64,000 nucleotides of DNA from Opacimonas viscosa. Lineage in GTDB: Bacteria > Pseudomonadota > Gammaproteobacteria > Enterobacterales > Alteromonadaceae. Below are positions 54,545 to 64,000 of this stretch, piece after piece (position 1 is the stretch's first letter; every line of letters begins with the position of its first letter). The stretch lies in contig NZ_JANATA010000009.1 in assembly GCF_024199005.1 (NCBI RefSeq), positions 52,632 through 116,631 of the forward strand, in the 5' to 3' direction. Position numbers and translations under genes: made by a program. The notes beneath the pieces are model-generated. The model saw only the letters and a program-made list of their open reading frames with translations. It ran no database searches and was not told the DNA's origin.

Positions 54545-56215
54545 ATGTGTGGTATATTCGGGATCCTGGACATCAAATCTGATGTCACAGAGCTTCGCAC
54601 CCAAGCCTTAGAGCTTGCCAAATTACTTCGCCATCGTGGCCCAGACTGGTCGGGTATTTGGAATAATGACAATGCAATCTTATGTCACGAACGTCTCGCC
54701 ATTGTAGATGTTGACACAGGCGCTCAGCCACTTATCTCAAATGACCAACAACAAGCTCTTGCTGTAAATGGCGAAATTTATAATCACCAAGCTCTAGCTG
54801 CTGAATTTGCTGCAGACTACGATTTTGCAACACGTTCTGATTGTGAAGTTATTCTGCCCTTATACAAAAAATTTGGCGCCGAGTTCATTGACAAACTAGA
54901 AGGTATGTTTGCTTTTATTTTGTATGATGAAACCACGAATTCATACCTTATTGCCCGAGACCATATTGGTATTATTCCTTTGTATACCGGTTATGATGAA
55001 CATGGTAATTTTTATGTCGCATCCGAGATGAAATCTTTAGTTCCGGTATGTAAAACGGTTTCAGAGTTCCCTCCTGGACATTATCTTGATAGCAAAACAG
55101 GTAAGTTAGTTAAATATTATCAACGTGATTGGATGTCTTATGACGCGGTCAAAGACAATACAACGAATTTAGATGATTTGAAAAAAGCCTTTGAAGACTC
55201 AGTGAAGTCTCACCTAATGTCTGACGTACCATACGCAGTCTTATTATCCGGTGGCTTAGACTCATCTCTAGTGTCTGCTGTTGCAGCCCAATACGTAGCA
55301 AAACGCGTGGAAGATGATAGCCAGTCTGATGCGTGGTGGCCTCGCCTTCACTCTTTTGCAGTTGGCCTTAAAGGTGCTCCAGACCTGGTAGCTGCGCAAA
55401 AGGTAGCGGACATGATTGGGACAGTACACCATGAAATCAACTTCACTATCCAAGAAGGTTTAGATGCTATTCGTGATGTCATATATTACTTAGAAACGTA
55501 TGACACAACGACTATCCGTGCGGCTACTCCGATGTACTTGATGACCCGTAAAATTAAAGCAATGGGTATTAAAATGGTACTTTCTGGTGAGGGTGCTGAT
55601 GAGATCTTCGGTGGTTACTTATATTTCCACAAAGCACCTAACGCAAAAGAATTCCATGAAGAAACCGTGCGTAAGCTAGACCGCTTACACATGTTTGATT
55701 GTGCTCGTGCTAATAAATCAACTTCCGCTTGGGGCGTTGAGGCTCGTGTACCATTCTTGGACAAAAACTTCATTGATGTTGCGATGCGTCTTAATCCTCA
55801 AGATAAAATGTGTCTTGATGGCAAAATGGAGAAATGGATCTTACGTAAAGCCTTTGACGATAATACTTATTTACCTGATGAAGTGCTTTGGCGTCAAAAA
55901 GAACAGTTTGGTGATGGCGTAGGTTATTCCTGGATTGACTCTATTCGTGATTTTGTAGAACAAGAAGTCACAGACCAACAGCTAGCTAATGCTGAATTCC
56001 GCTTCCCAGTGAATACGCCAGATACGAAAGAAGGTTTCTTCTACCGTACTATCTTTGAGGGTTACTTCCCGCAAGAAAGTGCCGCGAAGTGTGTGCCAGG
56101 TGGTAAATCTATTGCTTGTTCGACAGTCGAAGCTTTAGAGTGGGATGAGAGCTTTAAAAATAATGCTGATCCTTCTGGTCGCTCCATGAAAGATGTACAC
56201 CAAAGCCAAGAATAA
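54545..56215 (+). CDS. asnB: Asparagine synthase B (glutamine-hydrolysing)
   Basis: Class II amidotransferase that makes asparagine from aspartate, glutamine and ATP. 556 aa. N-terminal Cys2 nucleophile (MCGIFGILDIKSD), RHRGPDWSG, then the ATP-PPi domain LLSGGLDSSLVSAVAAQY at about 235, VLSGEGADEIFGGYLYFH and GVEARVPFLDKNFID. Monocistronic, followed by a strong terminator. Confidence 0.97.
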   Translation: MCGIFGILDIKSDVTELRTQALELAKLLRHRGPDWSGIWNNDNAILCHERLAIVDVDTGAQPLISNDQQQALAVNGEIYNHQALAAEFAADYDFATRSDCEVILPLYKKFGAEFIDKLEGMFAFILYDETTNSYLIARDHIGIIPLYTGYDEHGNFYVASEMKSLVPVCKTVSEFPPGHYLDSKTGKLVKYYQRDWMSYDAVKDNTTNLDDLKKAFEDSVKSHLMSDVPYAVLLSGGLDSSLVSAVAAQYVAKRVEDDSQSDAWWPRLHSFAVGLKGAPDLVAAQKVADMIGTVHHEINFTIQEGLDAIRDVIYYLETYDTTTIRAATPMYLMTRKIKAMGIKMVLSGEGADEIFGGYLYFHKAPNAKEFHEETVRKLDRLHMFDCARANKSTSAWGVEARVPFLDKNFIDVAMRLNPQDKMCLDGKMEKWILRKAFDDNTYLPDEVLWRQKEQFGDGVGYSWIDSIRDFVEQEVTDQQLANAEFRFPVNTPDTKEGFFYRTIFEGYFPQESAAKCVPGGKSIACSTVEALEWDESFKNNADPSGRSMKDVHQSQE

Positions 56216-56320
56216 ACAGGCTACAACAACATCGACACCCAAGCCACATTAGTCACATCAAAGATGGGTTGATAGATAGGCTGATAAAAGGGTGAATAGG
56301 TGAACTGATTAACACTTAAT

Positions 56321-56354
56321 AAGGTGGTTTCCGTAAGGACACCACCTTTTTTAT
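56321..56354 (+). terminator. Terminator after asnB
   Basis: AAGGTGGT-TTCC and GGAC-ACCACCTT with a GTAA loop, followed by a T-run. It also sits just beyond the convergent solute-binding gene. Confidence 0.88.
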
Positions 56355-56365
56355 TGCACGAACAC

Positions 56366-57256
56366 TTATTGTTCGAACCACAAAGCGGGATTAGATAAAG
56401 GAGTCGCCTCTGGCAACAAAGGATTGGCCAAATTCAACATCACTCTGTCTGGCACATTTAATGCCTTGAGCATTGGCATATATGTTTCTGTAAATAACTG
56501 ATCAAAAGAACCATCAGCGATTGCCATATCCAAACCGCGCTGGAGTAATTTGGCTAAGATCTTATTTTGTTTATTCACAAAAAAATAAGCCGCTGCGGGG
56601 TAACGCAAGACGTAATTTTCTTCTAATACTAAGTTTTTAGTCAGTCCTGCATTTTCCATCTCGCCAGTCACCTCAATCACTGAGCGTGGCAGAAAGTCAG
56701 CTTGTTCACGTTGCATGGTTTGAAATACTTCAGCATAATCGGTGGCATTAATCACAGAAAAACCATTGGCTCGCAAAATTTTAGTATCCGGCCAATTCAT
56801 TCCTTGGACCGAATTTTTAGCCATTAAATCACCAGCCTCTAAACGGGCAAAGCGAGTGCGATTATCAGTATGCATCAGCAACACTCGCCAACCAATCAAT
56901 CCTTTATAGATAGGGATACGAATGGGTAACAAATCAGACTCCCTCTGCTTATCCGTCATCGACCATACGACGTTTACTTGACGATTATCCTTTAAATAAT
57001 TCAGTGCTTTGTGTTGTAAAAGGGTGTCATCAGTAGGCGTAACCGTGTAACGTACACCCGTTTTAGAAAGTGAAAGCTCCAAGAGCTTAACCACATATGA
57101 AAAATCCTTAGACCCTTCATTTAGCGCTTTAGGATAGGTAATTTGCCAAACCGCAGCACTTGCGTGCGACATAGATAATGTAACTATCAACAGCACTGTA
57201 GAACACCGCAATGCCAGAGATTTACTACGTGAAGCTAGTTGTGCGATGAATTGCAT
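56366..57256 (-). CDS. Periplasmic solute-binding protein (family 3-like)
   Basis: 296 aa from the ATG at 57256, 5-6 nt after AGGAG. Signal peptide CSTVLLIVTLSMSHASA. The mature part has the lobe pattern of transporter substrate-binding domains (KALNEGSKDFSYVVKLLELSL; GWRVLLMHTDN; ADFLPRSVIEV; NKILAKLLQRGLDMAIADGS). No permease or ATPase is nearby. The start is 8 bp after the queE stop, so it is second in that operon. It may bind a ligand as an orphan sensor or receptor. Confidence 0.78.
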   Translation of the reverse strand: MQFIAQLASRSKSLALRCSTVLLIVTLSMSHASAAVWQITYPKALNEGSKDFSYVVKLLELSLSKTGVRYTVTPTDDTLLQHKALNYLKDNRQVNVVWSMTDKQRESDLLPIRIPIYKGLIGWRVLLMHTDNRTRFARLEAGDLMAKNSVQGMNWPDTKILRANGFSVINATDYAEVFQTMQREQADFLPRSVIEVTGEMENAGLTKNLVLEENYVLRYPAAAYFFVNKQNKILAKLLQRGLDMAIADGSFDQLFTETYMPMLKALNVPDRVMLNLANPLLPEATPLSNPALWFEQ

Positions 57257-57264
57257 AAAAACTC

Positions 57265-57939
57265 CTACTCGATACCAATGAACTTGTGTGTTTGTAACGA
57301 TAAGCGCCAATTTCGAGCAATACAGGTTTTGATAGCCAAATCAGTTGCTCGCGCTTGTTGCGAAATAGGTTGTAAAAATATGACCGGTTGCTGAGTCAAT
57401 TCAACACTTGCCAATAATGTATCTAATTCATCAATATGTTTTTGCATGGCAATGGCATGTTTTATCTCATCGGCACGCAACAATGCTTCAGCTAAAATAG
57501 GATATTTCCCAGGCATATTGATTTTTGGGGACACCGTCACAAAAACATCGTCATGCACACGCACGGGAAACGTACCACTGGTTTCAATTTGCACTGAAAA
57601 CCCAGTTGCTACCAAGGCAGTTGTCAGTGGCAGTAAGTCATGCATACAAGGCTCACCACCAGTAATCACGATATGCTTGGCCGTGTAACCGCGACGAGTA
57701 AACTCAGCTAATAAGGTGTCACTATTAAATATAGCGTGAGTAGGCGCTTCTTGCCGCTTTGTTGCGAGTTCCAAAATGGGAATTGTATCTTTTTTATCCG
57801 TTATCCAGGTGTGCTGAGTATCACACCAAGGACACCCTACTGGACAGCCTTGGAAACGTACAAATATAGATGGAACCCCTGTGTGACTTCCCTCTCCTTG
57901 CACCGATTGAAAAATTTCATTTATCGCAAATTCAGACAT
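57265..57939 (-). CDS. queE: 7-carboxy-7-deazaguanine synthase
   Basis: Radical SAM enzyme of queuosine and archaeosine precursor synthesis: 6-carboxytetrahydropterin to CDG. 224 aa. Cluster motif C32xxxC36xxC39 (FQGCPVGCPWCDTQHTW), NEIFQSVQGEGSHTG, and VITGGEPCMHDLLPL. Divergent from queC (121 bp gap), a common arrangement. The co-transcribed solute-binding gene downstream is unusual. Confidence 0.95.
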   Translation of the reverse strand: MSEFAINEIFQSVQGEGSHTGVPSIFVRFQGCPVGCPWCDTQHTWITDKKDTIPILELATKRQEAPTHAIFNSDTLLAEFTRRGYTAKHIVITGGEPCMHDLLPLTTALVATGFSVQIETSGTFPVRVHDDVFVTVSPKINMPGKYPILAEALLRADEIKHAIAMQKHIDELDTLLASVELTQQPVIFLQPISQQARATDLAIKTCIARNWRLSLQTHKFIGIE

Positions 57940-58060
57940 TATGGAATAACCTTCAAAGACATACGCACTATTTGTTTAGCTTCGTTGTATAATACCTTAA
58001 AATAGTCACTTAACATACAAACCCTGATAGACTTACTTCGATTAGCCTAGGACAAACAAC

Positions 58061-58729
58061 ATGCAAAAAAAAGCGGTGCTTATTTACTCTGGTGGCATGG
58101 ATTCATATACCTTACTTAACCAAGTCATACACGACGGGTTAAAGCCTGAGGAGCTTGCGTGTTTAACCTTTGATTATGGACAAAAGCACAACAAAGAAAT
58201 TGTGTATGCACAAAACGTCTGTAAGGGACTAGGGATCACTCACAAAGTGATCGACATCACTTCTATAAATAGCTTATTGGGTGGTTCATCGTTGACTGAT
58301 GATATAGAAATTCCAGAAGGTCACTATGAAGAAGACTCCATGCAATCAACAGTAGTGCCCAACCGTAATATGATTTTATTATCACTCGCTGTGGCTTATG
58401 CGGTATCTCTTGAAGCAGACACGGTTTATTATGGGGCACATTCTGGTGATCATGCTATCTACCCTGATTGTCGCCCAGAGTTCGTCCAGAAAATGGATGC
58501 GGTATGTCGTATTGCAAACTACCAGTCAGTCACTATAAAGACCCCATTTTTACATGACAGTAAAATTGAAATTTTACGCAAAGGCTTAGCTTTAGGCCTG
58601 GATTATAGTAAGAGCTGGACTTGTTACAACGGTCGAGAAGCAGCCTGCGGTAAATGTGGAGCATGTGTAGAACGTCTAGAAGCATTTAGTGAAAATAACG
58701 TTGTTGACCCACTGACCTATGAAAAGTGA
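58061..58729 (+). CDS. queC: 7-cyano-7-deazaguanine synthase
   Basis: ATP-dependent conversion of CDG to preQ0. 222 aa. PPi-loop SGGMDS at residues 10-15, then [34 protein letters not shown], and a zinc site [15 protein letters not shown] perfect -10 TATAAT lies at 57988-57993 in the gap, with no clear -35. Ends 19 bp from the convergent LysR gene. Confidence 0.96.
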   Translation: MQKKAVLIYSGGMDSYTLLNQVIHDGLKPEELACLTFDYGQKHNKEIVYAQNVCKGLGITHKVIDITSINSLLGGSSLTDDIEIPEGHYEEDSMQSTVVPNRNMILLSLAVAYAVSLEADTVYYGAHSGDHAIYPDCRPEFVQKMDAVCRIANYQSVTIKTPFLHDSKIEILRKGLALGLDYSKSWTCYNGREAACGKCGACVERLEAFSENNVVDPLTYEK

Positions 58730-58748
58730 GTGAGTCAATAAGCCAGAA

Positions 58749-59675
58749 TTAGCGCTTTTGCGACTCTGTCACAAAGTGGCAGAGCTCTTTAATGAGATAA
58801 CGTAAAACGGGATTTAATCTAGTATTTTTGCCATTCATCACAAACAGTTCATGTTCAAAATTAAATAAGGCTCCACCACCGACAGGCACTAAGCCAAGCG
58901 CTACACCTTGTTCTCTTGCCATATAATCAGGTAACAAGCCAACATATTCACCGGTCATAATGGCAGACATACATACGTCGAATGAATCAGAGAAGGTTTG
59001 GATACTCATGCGCTCGTCTTCACCAATATAATTAGACGACGATAAACCTGAAATACCAATCGCTGGATAATCTTCAATATTAATATTCGCAGGTAAACTA
59101 TCTTTGTATTTGGCTAAGGGATGCGAAGGCGCACAATACATGCGACCCGCGAAAGATGTACCAGTGGAATGAAAAATCACCGACTCCGGTTTCACCATAT
59201 CATAGGTAGATAAAACTAAATGACATTCACCCGATTGGGCGACATGTTCAACCTCGTTATATAAACGATTTTGAATATTGACGTGAATATCATCAAACTT
59301 TTTCATGGTCGAACGGACCGCTCTACTCACCGCCAAATGCACCGACAAGGGTAAACCCGCCATCAACACCAAGGTGACATGACCCGAATAGTCGTCATGA
59401 AGATTTTTAAGATTAAATACGAAATTATCGAACGCGTTGAAAATCCGCTTGGTTTCTTGAAAAACCACCTCACCTTCTTTGGTAATCTGAAAACCGCCAC
59501 GTCCACGGTGGCATAATATCAAATCTAAACGTTCTTCTAATTTTTTGATAGCTGCACTGATATTAGGTCGTTGCATACGCAAAACCGGTTCAGCTGCTGT
59601 AAATCCGTTACATGAAGCTACCGCGTAAAAGACTCGGAGTAACTTAATATCCGACTCTTGCAAGCGATTTAACAT
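58749..59675 (-). CDS. LysR family transcriptional regulator
   Basis: 308 aa. N-terminal winged HTH (LRVFYAVASCNGFTAAEPVL; RPNISAAIKKLEERLDLILC) and effector domain (YSGHVTLVLMAGLPLSVH; EYVGLLPDYMAREQGV). No divergent target gene is adjacent: it is followed upstream by uvrB, which runs in the same direction. Target and ligand are unknown. Confidence 0.92.
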   Translation of the reverse strand: MLNRLQESDIKLLRVFYAVASCNGFTAAEPVLRMQRPNISAAIKKLEERLDLILCHRGRGGFQITKEGEVVFQETKRIFNAFDNFVFNLKNLHDDYSGHVTLVLMAGLPLSVHLAVSRAVRSTMKKFDDIHVNIQNRLYNEVEHVAQSGECHLVLSTYDMVKPESVIFHSTGTSFAGRMYCAPSHPLAKYKDSLPANINIEDYPAIGISGLSSSNYIGEDERMSIQTFSDSFDVCMSAIMTGEYVGLLPDYMAREQGVALGLVPVGGGALFNFEHELFVMNGKNTRLNPVLRYLIKELCHFVTESQKR

Positions 59676-59776
59676 GTGTTTGCCTTTTAAGTATGTATTG
59701 TTATACCTTACTAATACTAGCTAATAAAAATATATACGCAACAAATCATTACGGATTTACGTCATTAATCGCAAAA

Positions 59777-61795
59777 CTAACTAATTTTTACGATTTCAGC
59801 GCGCAGTAGCTCAATATCGTCACGTAATTTCGCCGCTTTTTCAAACTCAAGCTCGCGTGCTGCTGTGAACATTTCTTTTTCTAGCTCAGCCACTTTATCC
59901 ATCATTTGCGTCGCCGTCATAGCCTTGTATGTCTTTTCTTTCTCAGCAATTTTACGCAATTTCACTTTACCGGAATCTGGATGCGCATTGTCATCTCCTA
60001 AATCCATAATATCGGTAATGGGTTTATTCAAAGCTTGCGGAGTAATGCCATGTTTAGTGTTGTGTTCCACTTGTTTTGCCCGACGTCGATCCGTTTCGTC
60101 CATCGCTTTTTTCATGGAGCCGGTAATTCGATCAGCATACAAAATAGCGCGACCATTGATGTGACGAGCCGCACGACCAATGGTTTGGATCAATGACTTT
60201 TCCGCTCGCAAAAAGCCTTCTTTATCCGCATCTAAAATAGCAACTAGCGAGACTTCAGGCATATCGAGCCCCTCTCTTAGCAAATTAATCCCCACCAAAA
60301 CATCAAACTTACCAATCCGCAGATCACGAATAATTTCGATGCGTTCTACCGTATCAATATCCGAATGCAGATAGCGGACTTTTACCCCATGTTCATTCAG
60401 GTATTCAGAAAGATCTTCTGCCATTTTTTTGGTCAACGTCGTAATCAACACTCGTTCATTGACCGCAACGCGTTTGTGGATTTCGGACAACACATCATCA
60501 ACCTGCGTCGCGACTGGCCGGATTTCGATTTCTGGATCAATCAAGCCCGTGGGGCGCACGACTTGCTCAACCACATCACCGGCACACTTTTCTAACTCAT
60601 AATTACCTGGCGTGGCAGATACATATATCGTTTGTGGGGCAATATGTTCGAACTCATTAAACTTTAATGGACGATTATCCAACGCTGAGGGTAGACGAAA
60701 ACCAAACTCAACCAGCGTTTCTTTTCTGGAGCGGTCACCTTTGTACATCGCACCGACTTGTGACACGGTGACATGTGATTCATCGATAATTAACAAACCG
60801 TCTTTGGGAAAGTAATCTAAGAGCGTCGGCGGTGGTTCATTGGGAGCACGGCCGGATAAATAACGCGAGTAGTTTTCAATGCCCGAACAATACCCCAGCT
60901 CCATCATCATTTCGATATCAAACTGCGTCCGCTGGGAAATGCGCTGCTCTTCTATCAGCTTATTCATCTCCAACAATTGTGCTTTACGTTCGGCTAATTC
61001 TGCTTTGATATTGTCGACAGCGGCAATGATTTTTTCTCGAGGTGTCACATAATGTGTTTTAGGGAATACGGTGGTTCTAGCAACTACTTTATCTACCGCC
61101 CCAGTTAGGGGATCAAACAAACTTATTTGCTCAATCTCTTCATCAAATAACTCTACCCGCACTGCCTGCTTTTCTGAGTCGGCAGGGAAAATATCAATCA
61201 CATCACCACGCACACGGAAACTGCCGCGTTCAAACGCTAAATCATTGCGCTTGTATTGTAACTCTGCTAAACGTCGTAGAATATCACGTTGGTCCATCGT
61301 ATCGCCCTGACGCAAATGTAAGAGCATTTTCATGTAGGACTTAGGATCACCTAAACCATAAATGGCGGAAACAGACGCGATAATCACAACATCACGACGC
61401 TCCATCAATGCTTTTGTCGCTGACAAACGCATTTGTTCAATATGCTCATTAATGGAGGAATCTTTTTCTATAAAGGTATCGGTACTGGGTACGTAGGCTT
61501 CTGGCTGATAATAATCGTAATAAGAGACAAAATATTCGACAGCATTTTCTGGGAAAAACTCTTTCATTTCACCGTATAACTGAGCGGCTAGTGTTTTATT
61601 GTGGGCAAGTATTAAGGTGGGACGCTGTACCTCAGAAATCACATTTGCCATGGTGAACGTCTTACCGGAGCCGGTCACCCCCAACAGCGTCTGACACGCC
61701 AATCCATCATTTAACCCCTCGACCAGCGAAGCAATGGCTTTGGGTTGATCACCCGCTGGCGAATACTTTGATTTTATATTGAATGTTTTAGCCAT
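59777..61795 (-). CDS. uvrB: Excinuclease ABC subunit B
   Basis: 672 aa, nucleotide excision repair helicase-like subunit. Walker [16 protein letters not shown], beta-hairpin [23 protein letters not shown]-like [58 protein letters not shown], and a C-terminal UVR domain ([20 protein letters not shown]). The gap to the upstream MATE gene is 29 bp and shows no LexA box, so SOS control, if present, acts elsewhere. Confidence 0.98.
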   Translation of the reverse strand: MAKTFNIKSKYSPAGDQPKAIASLVEGLNDGLACQTLLGVTGSGKTFTMANVISEVQRPTLILAHNKTLAAQLYGEMKEFFPENAVEYFVSYYDYYQPEAYVPSTDTFIEKDSSINEHIEQMRLSATKALMERRDVVIIASVSAIYGLGDPKSYMKMLLHLRQGDTMDQRDILRRLAELQYKRNDLAFERGSFRVRGDVIDIFPADSEKQAVRVELFDEEIEQISLFDPLTGAVDKVVARTTVFPKTHYVTPREKIIAAVDNIKAELAERKAQLLEMNKLIEEQRISQRTQFDIEMMMELGYCSGIENYSRYLSGRAPNEPPPTLLDYFPKDGLLIIDESHVTVSQVGAMYKGDRSRKETLVEFGFRLPSALDNRPLKFNEFEHIAPQTIYVSATPGNYELEKCAGDVVEQVVRPTGLIDPEIEIRPVATQVDDVLSEIHKRVAVNERVLITTLTKKMAEDLSEYLNEHGVKVRYLHSDIDTVERIEIIRDLRIGKFDVLVGINLLREGLDMPEVSLVAILDADKEGFLRAEKSLIQTIGRAARHINGRAILYADRITGSMKKAMDETDRRRAKQVEHNTKHGITPQALNKPITDIMDLGDDNAHPDSGKVKLRKIAEKEKTYKAMTATQMMDKVAELEKEMFTAARELEFEKAAKLRDDIELLRAEIVKIS

Positions 61796-61824
61796 ATTTA
61801 ATTTTTTATCTCGCCGTGTATTAC

Positions 61825-63216
61825 TTAAGAGTGGGAAAGCGTTGTGGATTGTTCTTGTTTAATCATACGCATAAACCAAGCGTAAGAGATTAAGGCCATC
61901 ACTGCATTGGCTAAGACCACGCCTGCAAACAATCCGGTAAGGCCATAATATATACTGCCCAAATAGCAAAATGGGACAAAAAAGATGAACAAACGCAGAC
62001 TATTTAAACACAGAGCCGCCATAGGACGATGTACAGCATTGAACGCCGAGTTAGTGAGGACAACAACACCTTGCAGACCATAACCTAGCGGTACAATCAT
62101 CAAAAACAAAGCAATCAAGGTCGCCACTTCTGTCTCTTTCGTAAACACCCAAGCAATATAATCTGCCACGATATACAACACGCTAAATACCAACAATTGG
62201 AAACCCACAACAAATTTAATCGCAATCTGATAGGCTGCTTTCACTCGGTCTATCTGCTGCGCCCCAAAGTTTTGCGATAGCAAAGGCGGTAAAGACATAG
62301 ACAAGGCCAGCATCACAATACTAGCAATAGACTCTAACCGTCCACCCACGCCCCAAGCAGCAACAGCATGAGGTCCGTAACCAGCGACAATCGCAGTCAC
62401 GACACCGGCGGCAATCGGGGTCAACATATTCGCCCCTGCCGCAGGAATACCGATGTTTAAGATCCCCGCAGCATGGGTTTTATATTCTTTCAAGGTTAAC
62501 CAACGCGGTGTCATCAATGAGCGTTTGTGTAGCAATATAAGAATCCAAATCACGCCTACAGCCCATGCAATTCCTGTGGCAATCGCTGCGCCTTTGATCC
62601 CAAAGGCAGGAACAGGTCCCCAACCAAAAATCAGTAAAGGATCTAATAAGGCATTAATTGCACCTCCACTGGCCATAATCATACTTGGCGATTTAGTGTC
62701 GCCCGCTGCGCGTAACACACTATTGCCCACCATTGGTATAGCTAAAAAGACACCGGCGGCATACCAAATAGACATATAATCATAAATAAGTGGAATGAGT
62801 AGCGCGTCAGCCCCCAACCAAGAAAAAATAATCGGAATCGTGTGATAACCAACGACACATAACAGCCCAACTAATGCAAACACTGTCATTAAGGCCGCTG
62901 TTGCCGTTATTTTTGCTTCAGCTACCTGATGATTTCCTAACAAGCGGCCAATCACAGCGGAGGTCCCTATACCTAAACCGATATTTAGACTAATCACGGT
63001 AAAGGTGACAGGAAAGGTGAAACTAATAGCCGCAAGTTCATCGACGCCAAGCAATGCAACAAAAAATGTATCAACCAGTCCAAAGGTCATCAACATGACC
63101 ATGCCTACGATCATTGGCATCGTCATACTGCGCAGTGTGGTCTTTATATCCCCAGTCAACATAGGGTTTACACTATGCTCTGTGGGACTTGCTGGTTTGT
63201 TGTTTGTCTCAGACAA
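61825..63216 (-). CDS. MATE family efflux transporter
   Basis: 463 aa, twelve membrane helices in two repeats. Motifs: [24 protein letters not shown], split around the first helix, then [19 protein letters not shown], and [22 protein letters not shown]. Exports cationic compounds with Na+ or H+. The start is taken as TTG 63216 behind GAGGA; an ATG at 63162 is a shorter alternative, and the frame extends to a GTG at 63252. The uvrB gene follows after 29 bp. Confidence 0.88.
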   Translation of the reverse strand: MSETNNKPASPTEHSVNPMLTGDIKTTLRSMTMPMIVGMVMLMTFGLVDTFFVALLGVDELAAISFTFPVTFTVISLNIGLGIGTSAVIGRLLGNHQVAEAKITATAALMTVFALVGLLCVVGYHTIPIIFSWLGADALLIPLIYDYMSIWYAAGVFLAIPMVGNSVLRAAGDTKSPSMIMASGGAINALLDPLLIFGWGPVPAFGIKGAAIATGIAWAVGVIWILILLHKRSLMTPRWLTLKEYKTHAAGILNIGIPAAGANMLTPIAAGVVTAIVAGYGPHAVAAWGVGGRLESIASIVMLALSMSLPPLLSQNFGAQQIDRVKAAYQIAIKFVVGFQLLVFSVLYIVADYIAWVFTKETEVATLIALFLMIVPLGYGLQGVVVLTNSAFNAVHRPMAALCLNSLRLFIFFVPFCYLGSIYYGLTGLFAGVVLANAVMALISYAWFMRMIKQEQSTTLSHS

Positions 63217-63317
63217 AGATTTATCCTCATTATTTGAGGCACAGAATAACACGAAATCGATCCAAAATAGCGTTTCGCAAGACGAAACTACACGCTATTT
63301 TTGGTTAATGAATAGAA

Positions 63318-63345
63318 ATTATACTATTAGCTAAAACGCTGTCAT
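63318..63345 (-). promoter_or_regulatory. Promoter of the MATE-uvrB unit
   Basis: On the minus strand ATGACA (63345-63340), 16-bp spacer, TATAAT (63323-63318), upstream of the MATE gene. Confidence 0.55.
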
Positions 63346-63551
63346 ATTTTTGACATTTTGGAGAGAGAAAATTTTCTTTGAGAAAAATATACACAAGTGA
63401 AGTTTATAGTCTACGTAATAAACAGATTGCGCAATTGATATACACGAAAACTTTTAAGTGACTGATTTAAAACGATAAAACAAAAATTTTCTTGCAGGTA
63501 TGTTTTTTCAGCGCATGTGCCAAAAAAACAACAATTGCGCTAGCCAATATT

Positions 63552-63586
63552 TCATCCACACACTTATCCACAACTCTCGTGGATAA
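63552..63586. promoter_or_regulatory. DnaA-box-like cluster
   Basis: TTATCCACA (63564-63572) is a perfect consensus DnaA box. It is flanked by TCATCCACA (63552-63560, one mismatch) and, on the other strand, TTATCCACG (63586-63578, one mismatch), so three sites lie within 35 bp and two of them form an inverted repeat. Confidence 0.5.
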
Positions 63587-63795
63587 CTAAAAAAACCCTT
63601 GCATGACAAAGTTTTGACATGAATTGTTGAATAAATAGGTTAGTATTCCCTTACCATTGACCTGTAATAAAATTGTAACCTCCTCTTATAACACTGTACA
63701 CAAAAACAGTATTCCAGTAATTTTTAATATCAAATAGTTCTAAATAAAAGGATTTCTATAATATGCGTTATTTTGAAAAAAAATGATATTTTATG

Positions 63796-63824
63796 TTGAC
63801 ACAAAGGGCTCTGATATTTAATAT
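63796..63824 (+). promoter_or_regulatory. Promoter of the tRNA-Asn array
   Basis: Perfect -35 TTGACA (63796-63801), 17-bp spacer, -10 TAATAT (63819-63824), and a GC-rich discriminator TCGCGC, typical of stringently controlled stable RNA promoters. Confidence 0.75.
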
Positions 63825-63847
63825 TCGCGCTCGTTGAAAAGCTCAGT

Positions 63848-63924
63848 TCCCCCTTAGCTCAGTTGGTTAGAGCGACGGACTGTTAATCCGCAGGTCCCCC
63901 GTTCGAATCGGGGAGGGGGAGCCA
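63848..63924 (+). tRNA. tRNA-Asn (anticodon GTT)
   Basis: 77 nt with encoded CCA. Acceptor TCCCCCT pairs with AGGGGGA, D-arm GCTC/GAGC, anticodon loop ACTGTTAAT with GTT, T-arm CCCCG-TTCGAAT-CGGGG, discriminator G. Confidence 0.97.
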
Positions 63925-63946
63925 TTTTCAACGAATGTTTTACGAT

Positions 63947-64000
63947 TCCCCCTTAGCTCAGTTGGTTAGAGCGACGGACTGTTAATCCGCAGGTCCCCCG
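63947..64000 (+). tRNA. tRNA-Asn (anticodon GTT), partial second copy
   Basis: The 54 visible bases match those of the first copy, from the acceptor through the anticodon GTT. The gene is cut by the window edge, so the 3' end cannot be seen. A 22-bp spacer separates the copies. Confidence 0.92.

Larger units (their letters stand above)
63253..63847. other. AT-rich intergenic region before the tRNA array
   Basis: About 600 bp with no supportable ORF. It holds a MATE promoter (63318-63345), a DnaA-box-like cluster (63552-63586) and the tRNA promoter (63796-63824). The remainder is AT-rich with runs of A and T and no recognised gene. Confidence 0.7.

Noticed and set aside
61796..61824. LexA box in front of uvrB
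   Set aside because: No CTGT-N8-ACAG pattern in the gap.

Overview
The window looks like chromosomal DNA of a marine gammaproteobacterium of the Alteromonadales (Alteromonas/Glaciecola/Paraglaciecola type). Base composition is moderately AT-rich by eye. The support is gene content and order: ppsR, rnfH-ratA divergent from smpB, then ssrA with the tag ANDENYALAA; ffh-rpsP-rimM-trmD-rplS; ypjD-yfjD; aroF-tyrA; fadI-fadJ; an Amt-GGDEF fusion; and a sigma factor paired with a DUF3379 anti-sigma. No insertion sequence, prophage or CRISPR array was seen. Nearly all of it reads as ordinary core genome with compact operons.

Layout. 1-3.6 kb: ppsR (5' end outside the window), rnfH, ratA, smpB, two small unknown genes behind a perfect 22-bp palindrome, then tmRNA. 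3.8-10.2 kb: an O-acetylhomoserine sulfhydrylase, glycerol kinase, a membrane-anchored coiled-coil protein, a PurD-like ATP-grasp enzyme with altered motifs, and an alanine racemase 2 bp behind it. 10.4-15.4 kb: a dCache chemoreceptor and the aroF-tyrA operon with a TyrR-type box. 15.4-21.5 kb: the trmD ribosomal operon, ffh and, divergently, ypjD-yfjD. 21.5-25.4 kb: a coiled-coil protein, sixA with tandem repeats at its 3' end, an M16 peptidase whose start seems frameshifted, and a small membrane protein. 25.5-29.1 kb: fadIJ with a FadR-like operator.

29.2-36.7 kb: a six-gene MoxR-DUF58-DUF4381-VWA-VWA/TPR-BatD (Bat) operon. 36.8-41.7 kb: a DUF885 lipoprotein, a sigma factor with its DUF3379 partner, and putP. 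41.9-47.4 kb: cysD-cysC-cysQ-cysN-SLC13 permease, a sulfate activation operon in an unusual order. 47.4-54.3 kb: Amt-GGDEF, a NatAB-type ABC exporter, a Yip1 protein and an M28 peptidase lipoprotein. 54.5-63.3 kb: asnB, queE with a solute-binding protein, divergent queC, a LysR regulator, uvrB and a MATE transporter. 63.3-64.0 kb: an AT-rich gene-free stretch with DnaA-box-like sites, then the start of a tandem tRNA-Asn(GTT) array cut by the window end.

The best candidates for something not well described are the PurD-like ATP-grasp/alanine racemase pair, the apparent +1 slip at an A6 run at the start of the M16 peptidase, and the small operator-controlled gene pair between smpB and ssrA. All functions were read from sequence motifs without database searches.
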